From Saprospiraceae bacterium (GTDB taxonomy: Bacteria; Bacteroidota; Bacteroidia; Chitinophagales; Saprospiraceae), in assembly GCA_016714085.1 (NCBI GenBank), contig JADJNW010000003.1, forward strand, positions 558,001 to 622,000: 64,000 bases of DNA. Reading direction: 5' to 3'. Below are positions 20,574 to 29,667 of the stretch, in pieces. Positions within the stretch are counted from its first letter, which is position 1. The number at the start of each line of letters is the position of its first letter. Position numbers and translations under genes: made by a program. The notes beneath the pieces were generated by a model that was not told the DNA's origin, did not search any database, and saw only the letters and a program-made list of their open reading frames with translations.

Positions 20574-20710
20574 GATGTTGGTTATCTATTATTAATAATT
20601 GGTTATTTTTTATAATGTAAAAATTAAGAATTTACCTTGCCAATTCATACTTATTTAGTAAAGATACTTATTTTAAATAAATCAGGATTTTATTAACCAA
20701 AACCACTTAC

Positions 20711-21771
20711 ATGATGAAAAATTTACCTACACTTATTGGATTTTTAATTGCAGGATTCTGCTTTTTTGTGTGGTATGGCGGTCGCAATGGCGCGCACACA
20801 GAAAGCATGACACCTGTAGAACAAGGCATGATTACTGATGCCAGCCCTTTGGATGCTCAAGATTTTGGCGCTCGCTCGCTCGAACGCCCGGATGAAGTGA
20901 GTCGGAATAAAAATCGCATGAAAATCACGGATGCCCCGGAAAAATTAGCGGTGGTGGGCACGCCAAGTGCCAGTTCATCTTCAAGTAGCTTAAAAAAGCA
21001 AGTCGAAAATCTCTCAGAGGCTGCGGTTTCCAATGCACTCGACCATCAAATACCAGCGGGAGCCTCTTTGGCTTTGCTGATTTATTCCGCACAGCGTGGC
21101 AAGCAATTGACAATCAGTAACTTAAATCAAGTTATTGAATATTTACTCGGCGTGAAGCATAGCGCTGCAAAAGAAGATTTGCAATCCTATTTTAAATATG
21201 CTTCCAATTCGGAGAAATGGTTTCAGGGCTTAGGTTTAGACCGCAACGGCAGTCACCCGAAAGCGGATTTATTAAAGATTTATCGCGATTATGATTTGAA
21301 ACGTTACGACAAAAATGTCCTGGCATTTGTTGCGAGTCCAAGCACTTCGCGTCTAAAATTTGATAAAAATATTGAACCTGAATCGGAAGCTCCTGCTATG
21401 TCGGGCGATGCCGACGATGACGAAGTGCGCCGCAATCACGCTTTCGCAAAAAATCGCTGGGTAGAAAAAGTTGGCAAGAATACAGATGCGGATGTCAAGT
21501 TTGTACCTGCAAAAGATATGAAAAATCCACTATTAGTAAGGCTCGGCAAGAGGTAGAACGCTTGGATATTGGAGAATCGATGACTTTTGACAATCCCGGC
21601 GATTATCATGCTGCGGTGAAAGAACTCGTTGCATTGGAAGCAGGGCATGAAAGCTGGTCGGATTATGAAAATGCGGAAGGGAAATCTAAAGCAGAGAAAG
21701 TTTTTAGAAAAAGAGCAGAGAAAGGTGGCTTTATGGCAACCGGGACGCTGAAAGTGACGAGGGAGAAATAA
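20711..21771 (+). CDS. Unknown protein with N-terminal membrane segment, frameshifted near its end
   Basis: The first 281 residues start with a hydrophobic helix (LPTLIGFLIAGFCFFVW), followed by a low-complexity linker (SASSSSSSLKK) and an acidic C-terminal part. The frame closes at 21556, but adding one A to the AA at 21538-21539 makes it read LLVKARQEVERLDIGESMTF and continue to the TAA at 21769-21771, about 353 residues in all. The downstream 70 residues have strong coding character and no start codon of their own. Residues 95-190 may form a helical lysozyme-like or regulatory domain, but I do not recognise a family. An octamer array starts right after the stop. Confidence 0.65.
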
Positions 21772-21857
21772 TGATATTGTGATATTGTGATATTGTGATA
21801 TTGTGATATTGTGATATTGTGATATTGTGATATTGTGATATTGTGATATTGTGATAT
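21772..21857. repeat. TGATATTG octamer array
   Basis: Ten perfect tandem copies of TGATATTG cover 21772-21851, followed by a partial copy. The array begins at the base after the stop codon of the upstream gene and lies between convergent genes. Read on the minus strand it is open in all frames and encodes an ISQYHNIT repeat, which is why the corA frame runs through it. Two further copies of the octamer occur at 32060, and one at 37242, each starting at a TGA stop. Confidence 0.95.
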
Positions 21858-21860
21858 AAT

Positions 21861-21897
21861 ATACCGGAATGATTGAATATGATAAATCGTTCCGGTA
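21861..21897 (-). terminator. Terminator hairpin of corA
   Basis: ATACCGGAATGATT and AATCGTTCCGGTAT form a 14-bp stem with one G-U type mismatch. It sits just past the expected corA stop, and in RNA it would precede an AT-rich tract. Confidence 0.7.
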
Positions 21898-21904
21898 TTC
21901 CTTT

Positions 21905-22851
21905 TCAAATAATCGTTTCCGTTGGAAATACCAGCCTATTAAAATGCTTAATAACATTGCAATTCCAAAAATAAAATACACCGCATTGGGATTCCGATCG
22001 AAAGGCAGATCGACATTCATACCATAAAAACTAGCGATCAAGGTCGGCACCATCAAGATAATCGTAATTGCCGTAAGGCGTCGCATGGTGTTGTTCAAAT
22101 TATTGGAAATGATGGAACCATAAGCATCCATTGTGCCGTTCAAGATATTCGTATAAGTATTTGCCATTTCAAGCGCCTGCCCATTATCGATGACAATATC
22201 TTCAAATAAATCGCTTTTATCTTCATCATCGCGGATTTGCAAAAAATCGGTACGCTTCATTTTCATCTTTAGTAACTCATTGGCACTCAGTGAATTTACA
22301 AAATAAACCAAGCTTTTTTCGATGCCCAAGAGTTGACGCAGCTCACGATTTCGGCTGGAATCAAACAACTCGGCTTCGATGAGATTTCGTTTCAAATTAA
22401 GCTTTTTCAAGCAAGTAAGAAATCGATATACATTTTGCTCCAGGATTTGCAAGACAAATAAACTCTCGTCAGAAGGGTCAAAATTCTTGACTTTATCTTC
22501 TAAAAAGAGCTGTAATACAGGGTTTTCCAAAGATGAAATCGTGATCACAAAACCGGGAATCAAGATAATGCCAATGGGAATCGTGACATAAATCGTATCG
22601 CTGTCTTCCTCGGCTTCATTAAGAATAGGCGTACTCACCAGGATAAAACGAGCGTCTTCTTCGCGTTCGTAGCGCGGGCGCTCCTCAGTATCAAGCGAAT
22701 CGGTCAGAAAATCCAACGAAACCTCAAATTGCTGGGCAATTTCTTCCAACTCCTCCGGCGTGAAGGGCGGGAGAATAGATACCCAACTGGCGTTTTCCAC
22801 GCTATCGAGTTCGCGCAAGCGTCCATCTTCTTTGGCGTAGTATTTGACCAT
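21905..22851 (-). CDS. corA: CorA-family magnesium/cobalt channel
   Basis: This is an inner-membrane divalent-cation channel of about 315 residues. The N-terminal cytoplasmic domain is acidic and helical. The two C-terminal helices carry the diagnostic YGMN motif (SFYGMNVDLPF), and the second helix ends at ILIGWYFQRKRLF. The start is the ATG at 22851 (MVKYYAKEDG). As given, the frame does not stop after RKRLF but runs on through the terminator hairpin, the octamer array and antisense to the neighbouring gene. One extra T in the TTT run opposite 21907-21909 gives an immediate TGA and a normal-length CorA, so the tail is almost certainly an artefact. Confidence 0.88.
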
Positions 22852-22943
22852 TGGTTTCGAGTTTTCTAACAAACGCAAAATCGGCGCAAACTTACATAAT
22901 TATTCTGGATACTTGTTGCTGGATATCGGTCAATGGTAAATAA

Positions 22944-23600
22944 TCAATGATTAATATTAAGCTGTTTTGCAAAATGTGCATAAATGATTAAATCATTATG
23001 AGTGGCAGATCCCCATGATGGCCGAAGCCCTATCAATAAACGAAAGTAATCTTCTATAATATCGGCTTGTTGTTCATAATTAAAATCTAATAATTTTTTA
23101 TTATTATTAATAGCTTCACGCAATGCCGTTATACCGCCATAATTATAACCATCCCCCGAACGCTGCGCTGCTAGGGCTCTTGGAATATAAATAATCCCTA
23201 CATAATGATATTGCCAGATATGTGTCAACTCATGTATTAATAATGAATCCGACATTTTTCCCCAGCTATTAATCGTGTAAAAACTTACATAACAAAACTT
23301 GCCTTGCCGCGGCCCCAGCCAGGCGCTTTCATCTATGCGCACACGCTCGTAGGGCAGGCTTTCGCCAAAAATGGATTTCGCAAGCGCAATTTCCCGCTCA
23401 TTCAAACGGCGGGTAGAAAATTTAATAATATTAGAAGAAGTATCATAAAAATCGCCAACACCAAGCAATTCAAGCAATTGAAATAATAATTCCAGTGTCC
23501 AGAATGAAAAATTATGATATTGAACGTGAATAAAATGTCGGAGCAAACGCTTGCCGCGAATAGGAAATAATTTTACAATGTCAAATAATCTGATGTTCAC
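22944..23600 (-). CDS. Putative zinc metallopeptidase (HELTH motif)
   Basis: The 218-residue protein contains LLIHELTHIWQYHY, an HExxH zinc site resembling those of DUF4157-like peptidases. Possible third ligands lie in the downstream NYEQQADIIEDYF, where E-Q-Q-A-D resembles the ExxxD helix of such enzymes. The N-terminal 60 residues are basic and partly hydrophobic, with no clear cleavable signal. Its substrate is unknown. It sits between the LolC/E-like permease and corA on the same strand, with gaps of about 100 bases, so an operon is not certain. Confidence 0.65.
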   Translation of the reverse strand: MNIRLFDIVKLFPIRGKRLLRHFIHVQYHNFSFWTLELLFQLLELLGVGDFYDTSSNIIKFSTRRLNEREIALAKSIFGESLPYERVRIDESAWLGPRQGKFCYVSFYTINSWGKMSDSLLIHELTHIWQYHYVGIIYIPRALAAQRSGDGYNYGGITALREAINNNKKLLDFNYEQQADIIEDYFRLLIGLRPSWGSATHNDLIIYAHFAKQLNINH

Positions 23601-23702
23601 GAAGATTGAAAAAGTTTATAAAATCCATAGCATCAATAGTACCAATAGTACCAGCTACAAGCAACTCGCCTCCGCTAAAGCTACTGCGAGCAATGCCAGA
23701 AT

Positions 23703-24998
23703 TTAATTAAATCGAATCGCTTTTACAGGGCTAATTCTTGTTACTAAATAAGATGGCACAATCAAGAACAATAGCGTTACCAATAAAGTCCCGGCATTGA
23801 TTATCAAAATACTCCACCATTTTAATTGCACCGGCGCGACCGATAAATAATAATTCTCTTCTGAAAGTTTAATCAATTCAAATTGATCTTGTAATACGCA
23901 AAGTCCAATTCCAATAAAATTGCCCCAAAATAAGCCAACAATTACAATATAAGCTGCATGATATAAAAAAATCCGACGGATGCTCCAATTGGTTGTACCC
24001 AAAGCTTTGAGCGTCCCAATCATATTGGTGCGTTCGAGTATCAAGATTAATAAAGCGGTTATCATGTTTATAATAGCGACCACCACCATCAAGCCCAAAA
24101 TTACAACTTCATTAATATCTTGTAATTCCAGCCATTCAAAAATTTCGCGCAGCTTATCACGAATGGTTTCTGCATAAAGATTATTGGGCAATTGTTCATA
24201 ATAAATATAATCTGTAATTAATGACAAGTCATCAATATCATCTAAAAATACTTCAAATCCGCCGACCTCATCCGCCTGCCAGCCCAGCAAACGCTGGATT
24301 TGGCGAATATCCACCAATGCAAAAACCTTATCGTATTCTTCTAATCCTGTTTTATAAATGCCACTCACCGTGAAGCGCCGTTTGAGTTGTTCGCCTTTTT
24401 GTACAAAATGCACGATAAAACTATCGCCTACTTCAATGCGCAAGCGATTGGCGGTCTGCTGCGAAATCAAAATATCCGAGGATATTGCCGTATCGGGTAA
24501 GTTCAACTTCTGCCCCTCTACCAGGTAGCGTTTCATAAATTCCCAATCGAAATCCTTACCAACACCTTTGAGTAGAATACCCTCAATCTCTGATTTCGAT
24601 TTAATGATGCCGGGCTTCACCGCGAACACTTGTATATGTCGGATGCCGCCTTTGGTCTTGGCAAATTCCTCCCATTCCCACCATAAAAATTTGCGGGTTT
24701 GAATATATTCTACATGCGCAACGGTGTCGAGATCAGGATAGAAAGGTTGTTGCGTTTTGATCGGATAAGCCTCTAATAAAGAAGTACTTATATCGGTATC
24801 AGTGATATGAATATGCCCCCAGAAACCAAAAATCTTGCTGCTGATTTCTTTTTTAAAGCCCGCGATAAGCGCATTAGTCGTGATCATCACCGCCACACTA
24901 AGCGCCACTGCTATCACCGCAATGCGAATAATTAATTTGGAAAAGGAGCCTTGACTGGTCAGCGCGACCCGACGCGCCACAAAGTATTCAAAATTCAT
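23703..24998 (-). CDS. LolC/LolE-family ABC transporter permease (FtsX domain)
   Basis: The 431-residue inner-membrane protein (ATG at 24998, MNFEYFVARR) resembles the transmembrane subunits of lipoprotein-releasing or MacB-type ABC systems. It has one N-terminal helix (LIIRIAVIAVALSVAVMITTNALIAGF), a large periplasmic domain of about 230 residues, and three C-terminal helices. The FtsX signature lies in the cytoplasmic loop as ILERTNMIGTLKALGTTNWSIRRIF, and the end is VTRISPVKAIRFN. No ATPase gene is adjacent, as is common for this family in Bacteroidetes. Confidence 0.88.
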   Translation of the reverse strand: MNFEYFVARRVALTSQGSFSKLIIRIAVIAVALSVAVMITTNALIAGFKKEISSKIFGFWGHIHITDTDISTSLLEAYPIKTQQPFYPDLDTVAHVEYIQTRKFLWWEWEEFAKTKGGIRHIQVFAVKPGIIKSKSEIEGILLKGVGKDFDWEFMKRYLVEGQKLNLPDTAISSDILISQQTANRLRIEVGDSFIVHFVQKGEQLKRRFTVSGIYKTGLEEYDKVFALVDIRQIQRLLGWQADEVGGFEVFLDDIDDLSLITDYIYYEQLPNNLYAETIRDKLREIFEWLELQDINEVVILGLMVVVAIINMITALLILILERTNMIGTLKALGTTNWSIRRIFLYHAAYIVIVGLFWGNFIGIGLCVLQDQFELIKLSEENYYLSVAPVQLKWWSILIINAGTLLVTLLFLIVPSYLVTRISPVKAIRFN

Positions 24999-25149
24999 CA
25001 GGGGCAAATTTACACCAATAACGCGGAACTTCCTTATTCATGGTTTTGTTAATCAAAAAAAAAAAAATTTATCGATAAATTAATGTCTTATGCAAACCAT
25101 ACAAATTCATCGAAAACATTCTTTTGCACCGGAAATTGCCACAGATATC

Positions 25150-25250
25150 GACTCTAATCGGGAAGAATTTAGACATTTTATTCCTAAAGGGATTCCTCTG
25201 ACATTTTGCGTTTTTATTCCGTAAGGAATGGAATCCATCGGGGAACCATT
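25150..25250. repeat. Possible intergenic REP-like sequence
   Basis: Two related stretches, TTTATTCCTAAAGGGATTCC and TTTATTCCGTAAGGAATGGA, each contain an imperfect ATTCC/GGAAT palindrome and lie 45 bases apart before tyrS. They resemble short interspersed palindromes seen in other Bacteroidetes genomes, but no third copy was noticed in this window. Confidence 0.35.
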
Positions 25251-25278
25251 TTCATGATTACATTTCAAATCACTGATA

Positions 25279-26553
25279 ATGAACTTTTTGGAAGAATTGG
25301 AATGGCGGAATATGTTACAAGACATGACGCCTGGCTTGGATGAAGCACTGAATCAAGGGATGGTCACAGCTTATATCGGTTTTGACCCGACTGCTCCTTC
25401 GCTGACGATTGGGAATTATGTACAAATTATGATTCTTAAACTATTTCAACTCTCTGGGCATAAGCCAATTATATTGATGGGTGGCGCGACGGGCCGCATC
25501 GGTGATCCTTCTGGCAAAGACAAAGAACGGGAGTTGAAAAGCTTCGATGAGTTAGATCGGAATCTGGAGTTCCAAAAGCAACAATTCTTTAAATTCCTGG
25601 ATTTTGAGAAAGGTCCGAACAAAGCCGAGATGGTCAATAATCTTGACTTTTACAAGGAAATGAATGTACTGATTTTTTTGCGCGATGTCGGTAAAACCCT
25701 GACAGTCAACTATATGCTCTCGAAAGAATCGGTACAAAAGCGCCTGGATTCCGGACTTTCATTTACCGAATTCAGCTACCAATTATTACAAGCTTATGAT
25801 TTTCAAGTCTTATTTCAAAAACACGGTTGCACCTTGCAAATGGGCGGCTCTGATCAATGGGGCAATATCACTTCGGGCACCGAATTTATTCGTCGCAACT
25901 TAGGCGAAAAAGCTTACGCTGCCACCACTCCCCTACTGACCAAAGCCGACGGAACGAAATTTGGTAAATCAACCGAAGGTAATATTTGGCTCGACCCCGA
26001 GATGACCACGCCTTATAAATTCTACCAATTCTGGATCAATGCTGATGATGCTGACATCCCAAAATTCATGCGTTATTTCACCTTGAAGTCGAAAGCAGAG
26101 GTAGAGGCATTGGAAGCCCAACACGCCAGCGATCCGCGCGAACTCAAGCGCATTCTGGCAGAGGAATTGACTATTCGAATTCATTCGGAAGAAGCGTACC
26201 AATCGGTTTTGAAAGTATCAGAATTACTTTTTGGCAGAAATGCAGATAAACAAAGCCTGCTCGACCTCAGCGAACGGGAATTGGAAACCGTAGCGAATGA
26301 AATTCCAACCTTTAATATTGAAAAATCGATAATTTCTAATAATTTGAATATCATCGATTTACTGTCAGAACAAACGCAGATTGTCGCTTCTAAAGCCGAA
26401 GCCCGTCGCGCTATTCAAGGCAACGCCATTAGTATTAATAAAGATAAAGTAAGTAATATTGAAACTATTATTAATCCTGCGTTTTTATTACATAATAAAT
26501 ATATCATGGTAGAAAACGGAAAGAAAAATAAGTATCTTGTCATTGCAAAATAA
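25279..26553 (+). CDS. tyrS: Tyrosyl-tRNA synthetase
   Basis: This class I enzyme activates tyrosine with ATP and charges tRNA-Tyr. The 424 residues show the nucleotide fold (AYIGFDPTAPS), the tyrosine pocket (FTEFSYQLLQAYDF and MGGSDQWGNITSG), the KMSKS-like loop as KFGKST, and a C-terminal S4-type RNA-binding domain with SKAEARRAIQGNAISIN. The HIGH signature is replaced by TIGN, which lacks both histidines. The rest of the active site looks intact and no other tyrS is visible here. The phzF-like gene starts 8 bases after its stop, so the two may be co-transcribed. Confidence 0.94.
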   Translation: MNFLEELEWRNMLQDMTPGLDEALNQGMVTAYIGFDPTAPSLTIGNYVQIMILKLFQLSGHKPIILMGGATGRIGDPSGKDKERELKSFDELDRNLEFQKQQFFKFLDFEKGPNKAEMVNNLDFYKEMNVLIFLRDVGKTLTVNYMLSKESVQKRLDSGLSFTEFSYQLLQAYDFQVLFQKHGCTLQMGGSDQWGNITSGTEFIRRNLGEKAYAATTPLLTKADGTKFGKSTEGNIWLDPEMTTPYKFYQFWINADDADIPKFMRYFTLKSKAEVEALEAQHASDPRELKRILAEELTIRIHSEEAYQSVLKVSELLFGRNADKQSLLDLSERELETVANEIPTFNIEKSIISNNLNIIDLLSEQTQIVASKAEARRAIQGNAISINKDKVSNIETIINPAFLLHNKYIMVENGKKNKYLVIAK

Positions 26554-26560
26554 TTGCAAT

Positions 26561-27343
26561 ATGGAACTTACGATTTATCAAGTAGATGCGTTTACAAATG
26601 AGCGTTTCAAAGGCAATCCTGCTGCGGTTGTGCCTTTAGAACGCTGGCTTCCTGATGATTTGATGCAAAATATTGCGCAGGAAAATAATCTTGCCGAAAC
26701 CGCTTTTTTTGTGCCGGAAGAAGACGGCTTTCGCTTGCGCTGGTTTACGCCTGCGGTGGAAGTGAATCTTTGCGGACACGCGACAGTTGCCACGGCACAC
26801 GTGTTGTATGAGCATTTAGATTATAAAAAATCTAAAATTGAATTCCTATCCAAAAGCGGCTTGCTTACTGTACAAAAGCTTAATACACAATATGTTCTGA
26901 ATTTTCCGACCGATACTTTAATGCCTATTCAAAATTTGCTCGACATTGCACAAGCATTGGGACGACTACCACAAGAAGTGCTAAAAGGACAGACGGATTG
27001 GATGGCAATTTTTGAAACACAGGAAGAAATCGAAAATCTGAAGCCGGACTTCCGCAAAGTCGCAGAACTAGGTGGGCGAGGTTTAATTGCTACAGCACCA
27101 GGCAATGAAGTGGACTTTGTATCGCGTTGTTTCTTTCCGCAAAGCGGCATCGATGAAGACCCTGTGACCGGCTCAGCACATACTACCTTAACACCTTATT
27201 GGGCTAAACGATTGAATAAGAACGAATTAACTGCCAGACAACTTTCCTCGCGCGGCGGGACTTTGCATTTGAAATTATTAGATGATCGTACCGAAATCGG
27301 CGGCGGAGCGGTGACTTATTTAATTGGTAAAATTTTTATTTAA
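26561..27343 (+). CDS. PhzF-family isomerase/epimerase-like protein
   Basis: The 260-residue cytoplasmic protein has the two-domain diaminopimelate-epimerase-like fold of the PhzF family. It shows VDAFTNERFKGNPAAVV, the catalytic Glu in NNLAETAFF, and GHATVATAHVL. Towards the C-terminus are DEDPVTGSAHTTLTPYW and GGGAVTYLIGK. The ATG at 26561 (MELTIYQVDAF) is the family start, and it follows the tyrS stop closely. The physiological substrate of most PhzF homologues outside phenazine pathways is unknown, and no phenazine genes are nearby. Confidence 0.9.
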   Translation: MELTIYQVDAFTNERFKGNPAAVVPLERWLPDDLMQNIAQENNLAETAFFVPEEDGFRLRWFTPAVEVNLCGHATVATAHVLYEHLDYKKSKIEFLSKSGLLTVQKLNTQYVLNFPTDTLMPIQNLLDIAQALGRLPQEVLKGQTDWMAIFETQEEIENLKPDFRKVAELGGRGLIATAPGNEVDFVSRCFFPQSGIDEDPVTGSAHTTLTPYWAKRLNKNELTARQLSSRGGTLHLKLLDDRTEIGGGAVTYLIGKIFI

Positions 27344-27418
27344 ATATTCAGTTATCGGTTATATGTTATCAGTTAACATTATTTATACCCAAAAACGGTT
27401 AACAAATAATAATTTAGA

Positions 27419-27817
27419 ATGCAACGCTTACCCCATATTTACTTCGCTCCCAGCACATTAGGTGGTCGCGGTATCTTTACATCAGAATTTATAAAAGAAG
27501 GATCTTTAATCGAAATCTGCCCGATTATTATATTACCCGAAGAGGAATTACCTATTATTCACAAAACTTATTTACATGATTATTATTTCCTCTGGGGAGA
27601 AGATGAAAAACGATGCGCTATAGCTTTAGGTTTCGGTTCATTATACAACCACTCTTATTTTGCGAATGCCGAGTATATCTTTGATTTAGATGAGAATACG
27701 ATTGATTTTTATTCCGTACGCGACATCGAAGCGGGAGAGGAAATCACCGTTAATTATAATGGATTACCCGATGATCCCGAACCTGTCTGGTTTGATAATC
27801 CTGATTATCAGCGGTAG
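27419..27817 (+). CDS. Small SET-domain protein
   Basis: The 132-residue protein consists almost entirely of a SET domain, the S-adenosylmethionine-dependent lysine methyltransferase fold. It shows the GGRGIF turn near residue 17, the LYNHSYFANAEY motif that forms the cofactor pocket and pseudoknot, and GEEITVNYNG near the end. Short bacterial SET proteins of this size are common in Bacteroidetes; their targets are unknown. It ends 9 bases before the convergent hydrolase gene. Confidence 0.85.
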   Translation: MQRLPHIYFAPSTLGGRGIFTSEFIKEGSLIEICPIIILPEEELPIIHKTYLHDYYFLWGEDEKRCAIALGFGSLYNHSYFANAEYIFDLDENTIDFYSVRDIEAGEEITVNYNGLPDDPEPVWFDNPDYQR

Positions 27818-27825
27818 AATAAATA

Positions 27826-28777
27826 TTAGTTTTTAATAATTTCATCAAACCATTGTACCACATCTGGTATATCCACGATCTCCCAGGAATGCGGATGCCG
27901 GCTGCCATCCGAGCGATAACCTTTGTCAGTAGTAGTGACCAATTCCGCATTCTGATTACCATGAATATTTAATTCATTTATAAAAGCTGCCAAATCTATT
28001 GAGTTCATACTGTAATACTCCTTGCGGCGAGTGCTCATCCACCAGTTTACATCGGGTTCGTGATAGGCTTTAATATGCACACCATCAAAACATTCAAGCT
28101 TTTTACTGTCCACAGCGGTATAAGAATAAGGTGAATAAACTAAATATTCTTGCAAATTTGTAAGTGGTGTTCCCTTTAAATTTTTTTCCAAGTAAGAAGT
28201 AATCCAAGTACCTTCATTAGCTGTTATCTGATTGAAATTCAAGCGTTTAGCTTTATCGCATTCTTTCCAGAATCGCACAAAATCCAAGGGCGAATCACAA
28301 AAAAACAATGCTTTTTGGTTTATAATGATAATTAGAATCAGCAGATTGAGAAAAAATATTAAACTTCAAGGCCCGCGTACCTGCCAGCGACATTCCCATG
28401 TACATAAGATTCGCGGAGATATGATATTTTGTTAATACTGTATGAATGTAATTTTCAATTTGCTGCATTTTGACGGTTTCAAAGAAAAACTCCAATGGAT
28501 TTCCAGTAGTCACGTACAGCACGCCTATATCTCTTGGGATTGAATAATGAAAGGTTTTATCGATGGTATCCCGATCGGAATTAAAAAAAATGATTAGCCC
28601 TTTTGCAGTTTTATTATCGGGCAAAACCAGTGTATAACCCGCATTTTCAGTCGGTATAGAAATAGAATCAGAAAGCACAATAAGTCCTTCCCTTTTTTCA
28701 ATATGCTGTTCAATATATTGGGCATCAAGACATAAGGAACTTATCAAGAAAGTAATGACAAGGAGGATGATTTTCAT
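27826..28777 (-). CDS. Secreted alpha/beta-hydrolase-like protein, frameshifted
   Basis: The N-terminal half (28295-28777) has a signal peptide ending at LCLDAQ and a hydrolase-like core with MYMGMSLAG, which fits a nucleophile elbow. The second half (27826-28308) begins FCDSPLDFVRFW and holds the likely catalytic His in SRHPHSWEI. The frame is broken by an A7 run at 28299-28305 (T7 on the coding strand). Removing one base joins them as KSIVFCDSPLDF and gives about 316 residues. It may be an esterase; the substrate is unknown. Confidence 0.75.
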
Positions 28778-28802
28778 ATTACAGCTTTAAAATTTTATAA
28801 AA

Positions 28803-29588
28803 TTATATAATAGCAGTACTCCAGCGTTCAGCCCCTATTTTCCATATTTCTGCCACTTTAAAAATAATAAAAAAAGTGGTTTTTGAAATATCAGGTTGAT
28901 CAACACGCACGATTGCCAGCCTATTATGAAAAATATTTATATGTATAAGTAGCTTAAAATCAATAGGATTTGCTTTTTGTTCGCTTTTAAATATCCGATT
29001 AATAAAATCCTTTTTAGACTCGATTTGTAAAGTCGAATTTTCAGACAAATATTTAACTTCCCAGGCATCGTGTAATATTTCGTTTAATGTGTTGGCATTT
29101 GTATTTGATATTGCTTTGTAATAATTTGCTACCAATTTTTCAATTTCTTCAAAATAACTTTTTGAAGATACGACTTCCATCGCCGTCCCTATTGGGTTCA
29201 CCCAAATTTTATCCATTATTTCCCATTCATTATTTATTTTAAATAATGAAAAACAGGTGGCATTTCTACTTGGATTTTTATTTACCTGCACAAATGCAAG
29301 TGTATCATAAGCTATGCTAATACTCACAATGGCTCTATCCGTGGCATAATCCTGATAAGGCCCATGATTGGCGACTCGATCAATAAAAGTTGCTTTATCT
29401 TCTATATTTAACAGCATAGCATCAGGATTATCGGTATCTTTCATTAACCACTCGGAATGAAAAACTTCTTCCAATAAATTTATTTTGGCTTGATCTACCC
29501 CTTCATAATATTTTGCCAAAATGGCATAAATATTATAAATATCGGTCGTGTTTTTAATAAATGTTTCTTGTTGATGTAAATCGATCAT
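28803..29588 (-). CDS. Protein with two tandem NTF2/lumazine-binding-like domains
   Basis: The 261 residues form two copies of a small cone-shaped NTF2-like domain (SnoaL/lumazine-binding-2 type). The first spans about residues 10-130 (ILAKYYEGVDQAKINLLEEVFH through NEWEIMDKIW) and the second 145-260 (VANYYKAISNTNANTLNEILHDAW through WKIGAERW). Matching positions include Y-Y, the W after the H-x-x-W element, and the closing W-x-I strand. There is no signal peptide. The fold often binds small hydrophobic ligands, but no catalytic set can be read. It lies 25 bases upstream of the hydrolase gene, and the two are probably co-transcribed. Confidence 0.78.
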   Translation of the reverse strand: MIDLHQQETFIKNTTDIYNIYAILAKYYEGVDQAKINLLEEVFHSEWLMKDTDNPDAMLLNIEDKATFIDRVANHGPYQDYATDRAIVSISIAYDTLAFVQVNKNPSRNATCFSLFKINNEWEIMDKIWVNPIGTAMEVVSSKSYFEEIEKLVANYYKAISNTNANTLNEILHDAWEVKYLSENSTLQIESKKDFINRIFKSEQKANPIDFKLLIHINIFHNRLAIVRVDQPDISKTTFFIIFKVAEIWKIGAERWSTAII

Positions 29589-29667
29589 AATTGGATGTCT
29601 TATTTATTAATTTTCATCACAAAAAACGAAATTTAATACTGTTGTTCTTGTTTATTTTTGCTAATTA

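Noticed and set aside
25107..25325. A 72-residue minus-strand frame before tyrS
   Set aside because: It overlaps the tyrS start and the palindromic repeats and looks like translated intergenic repeat.
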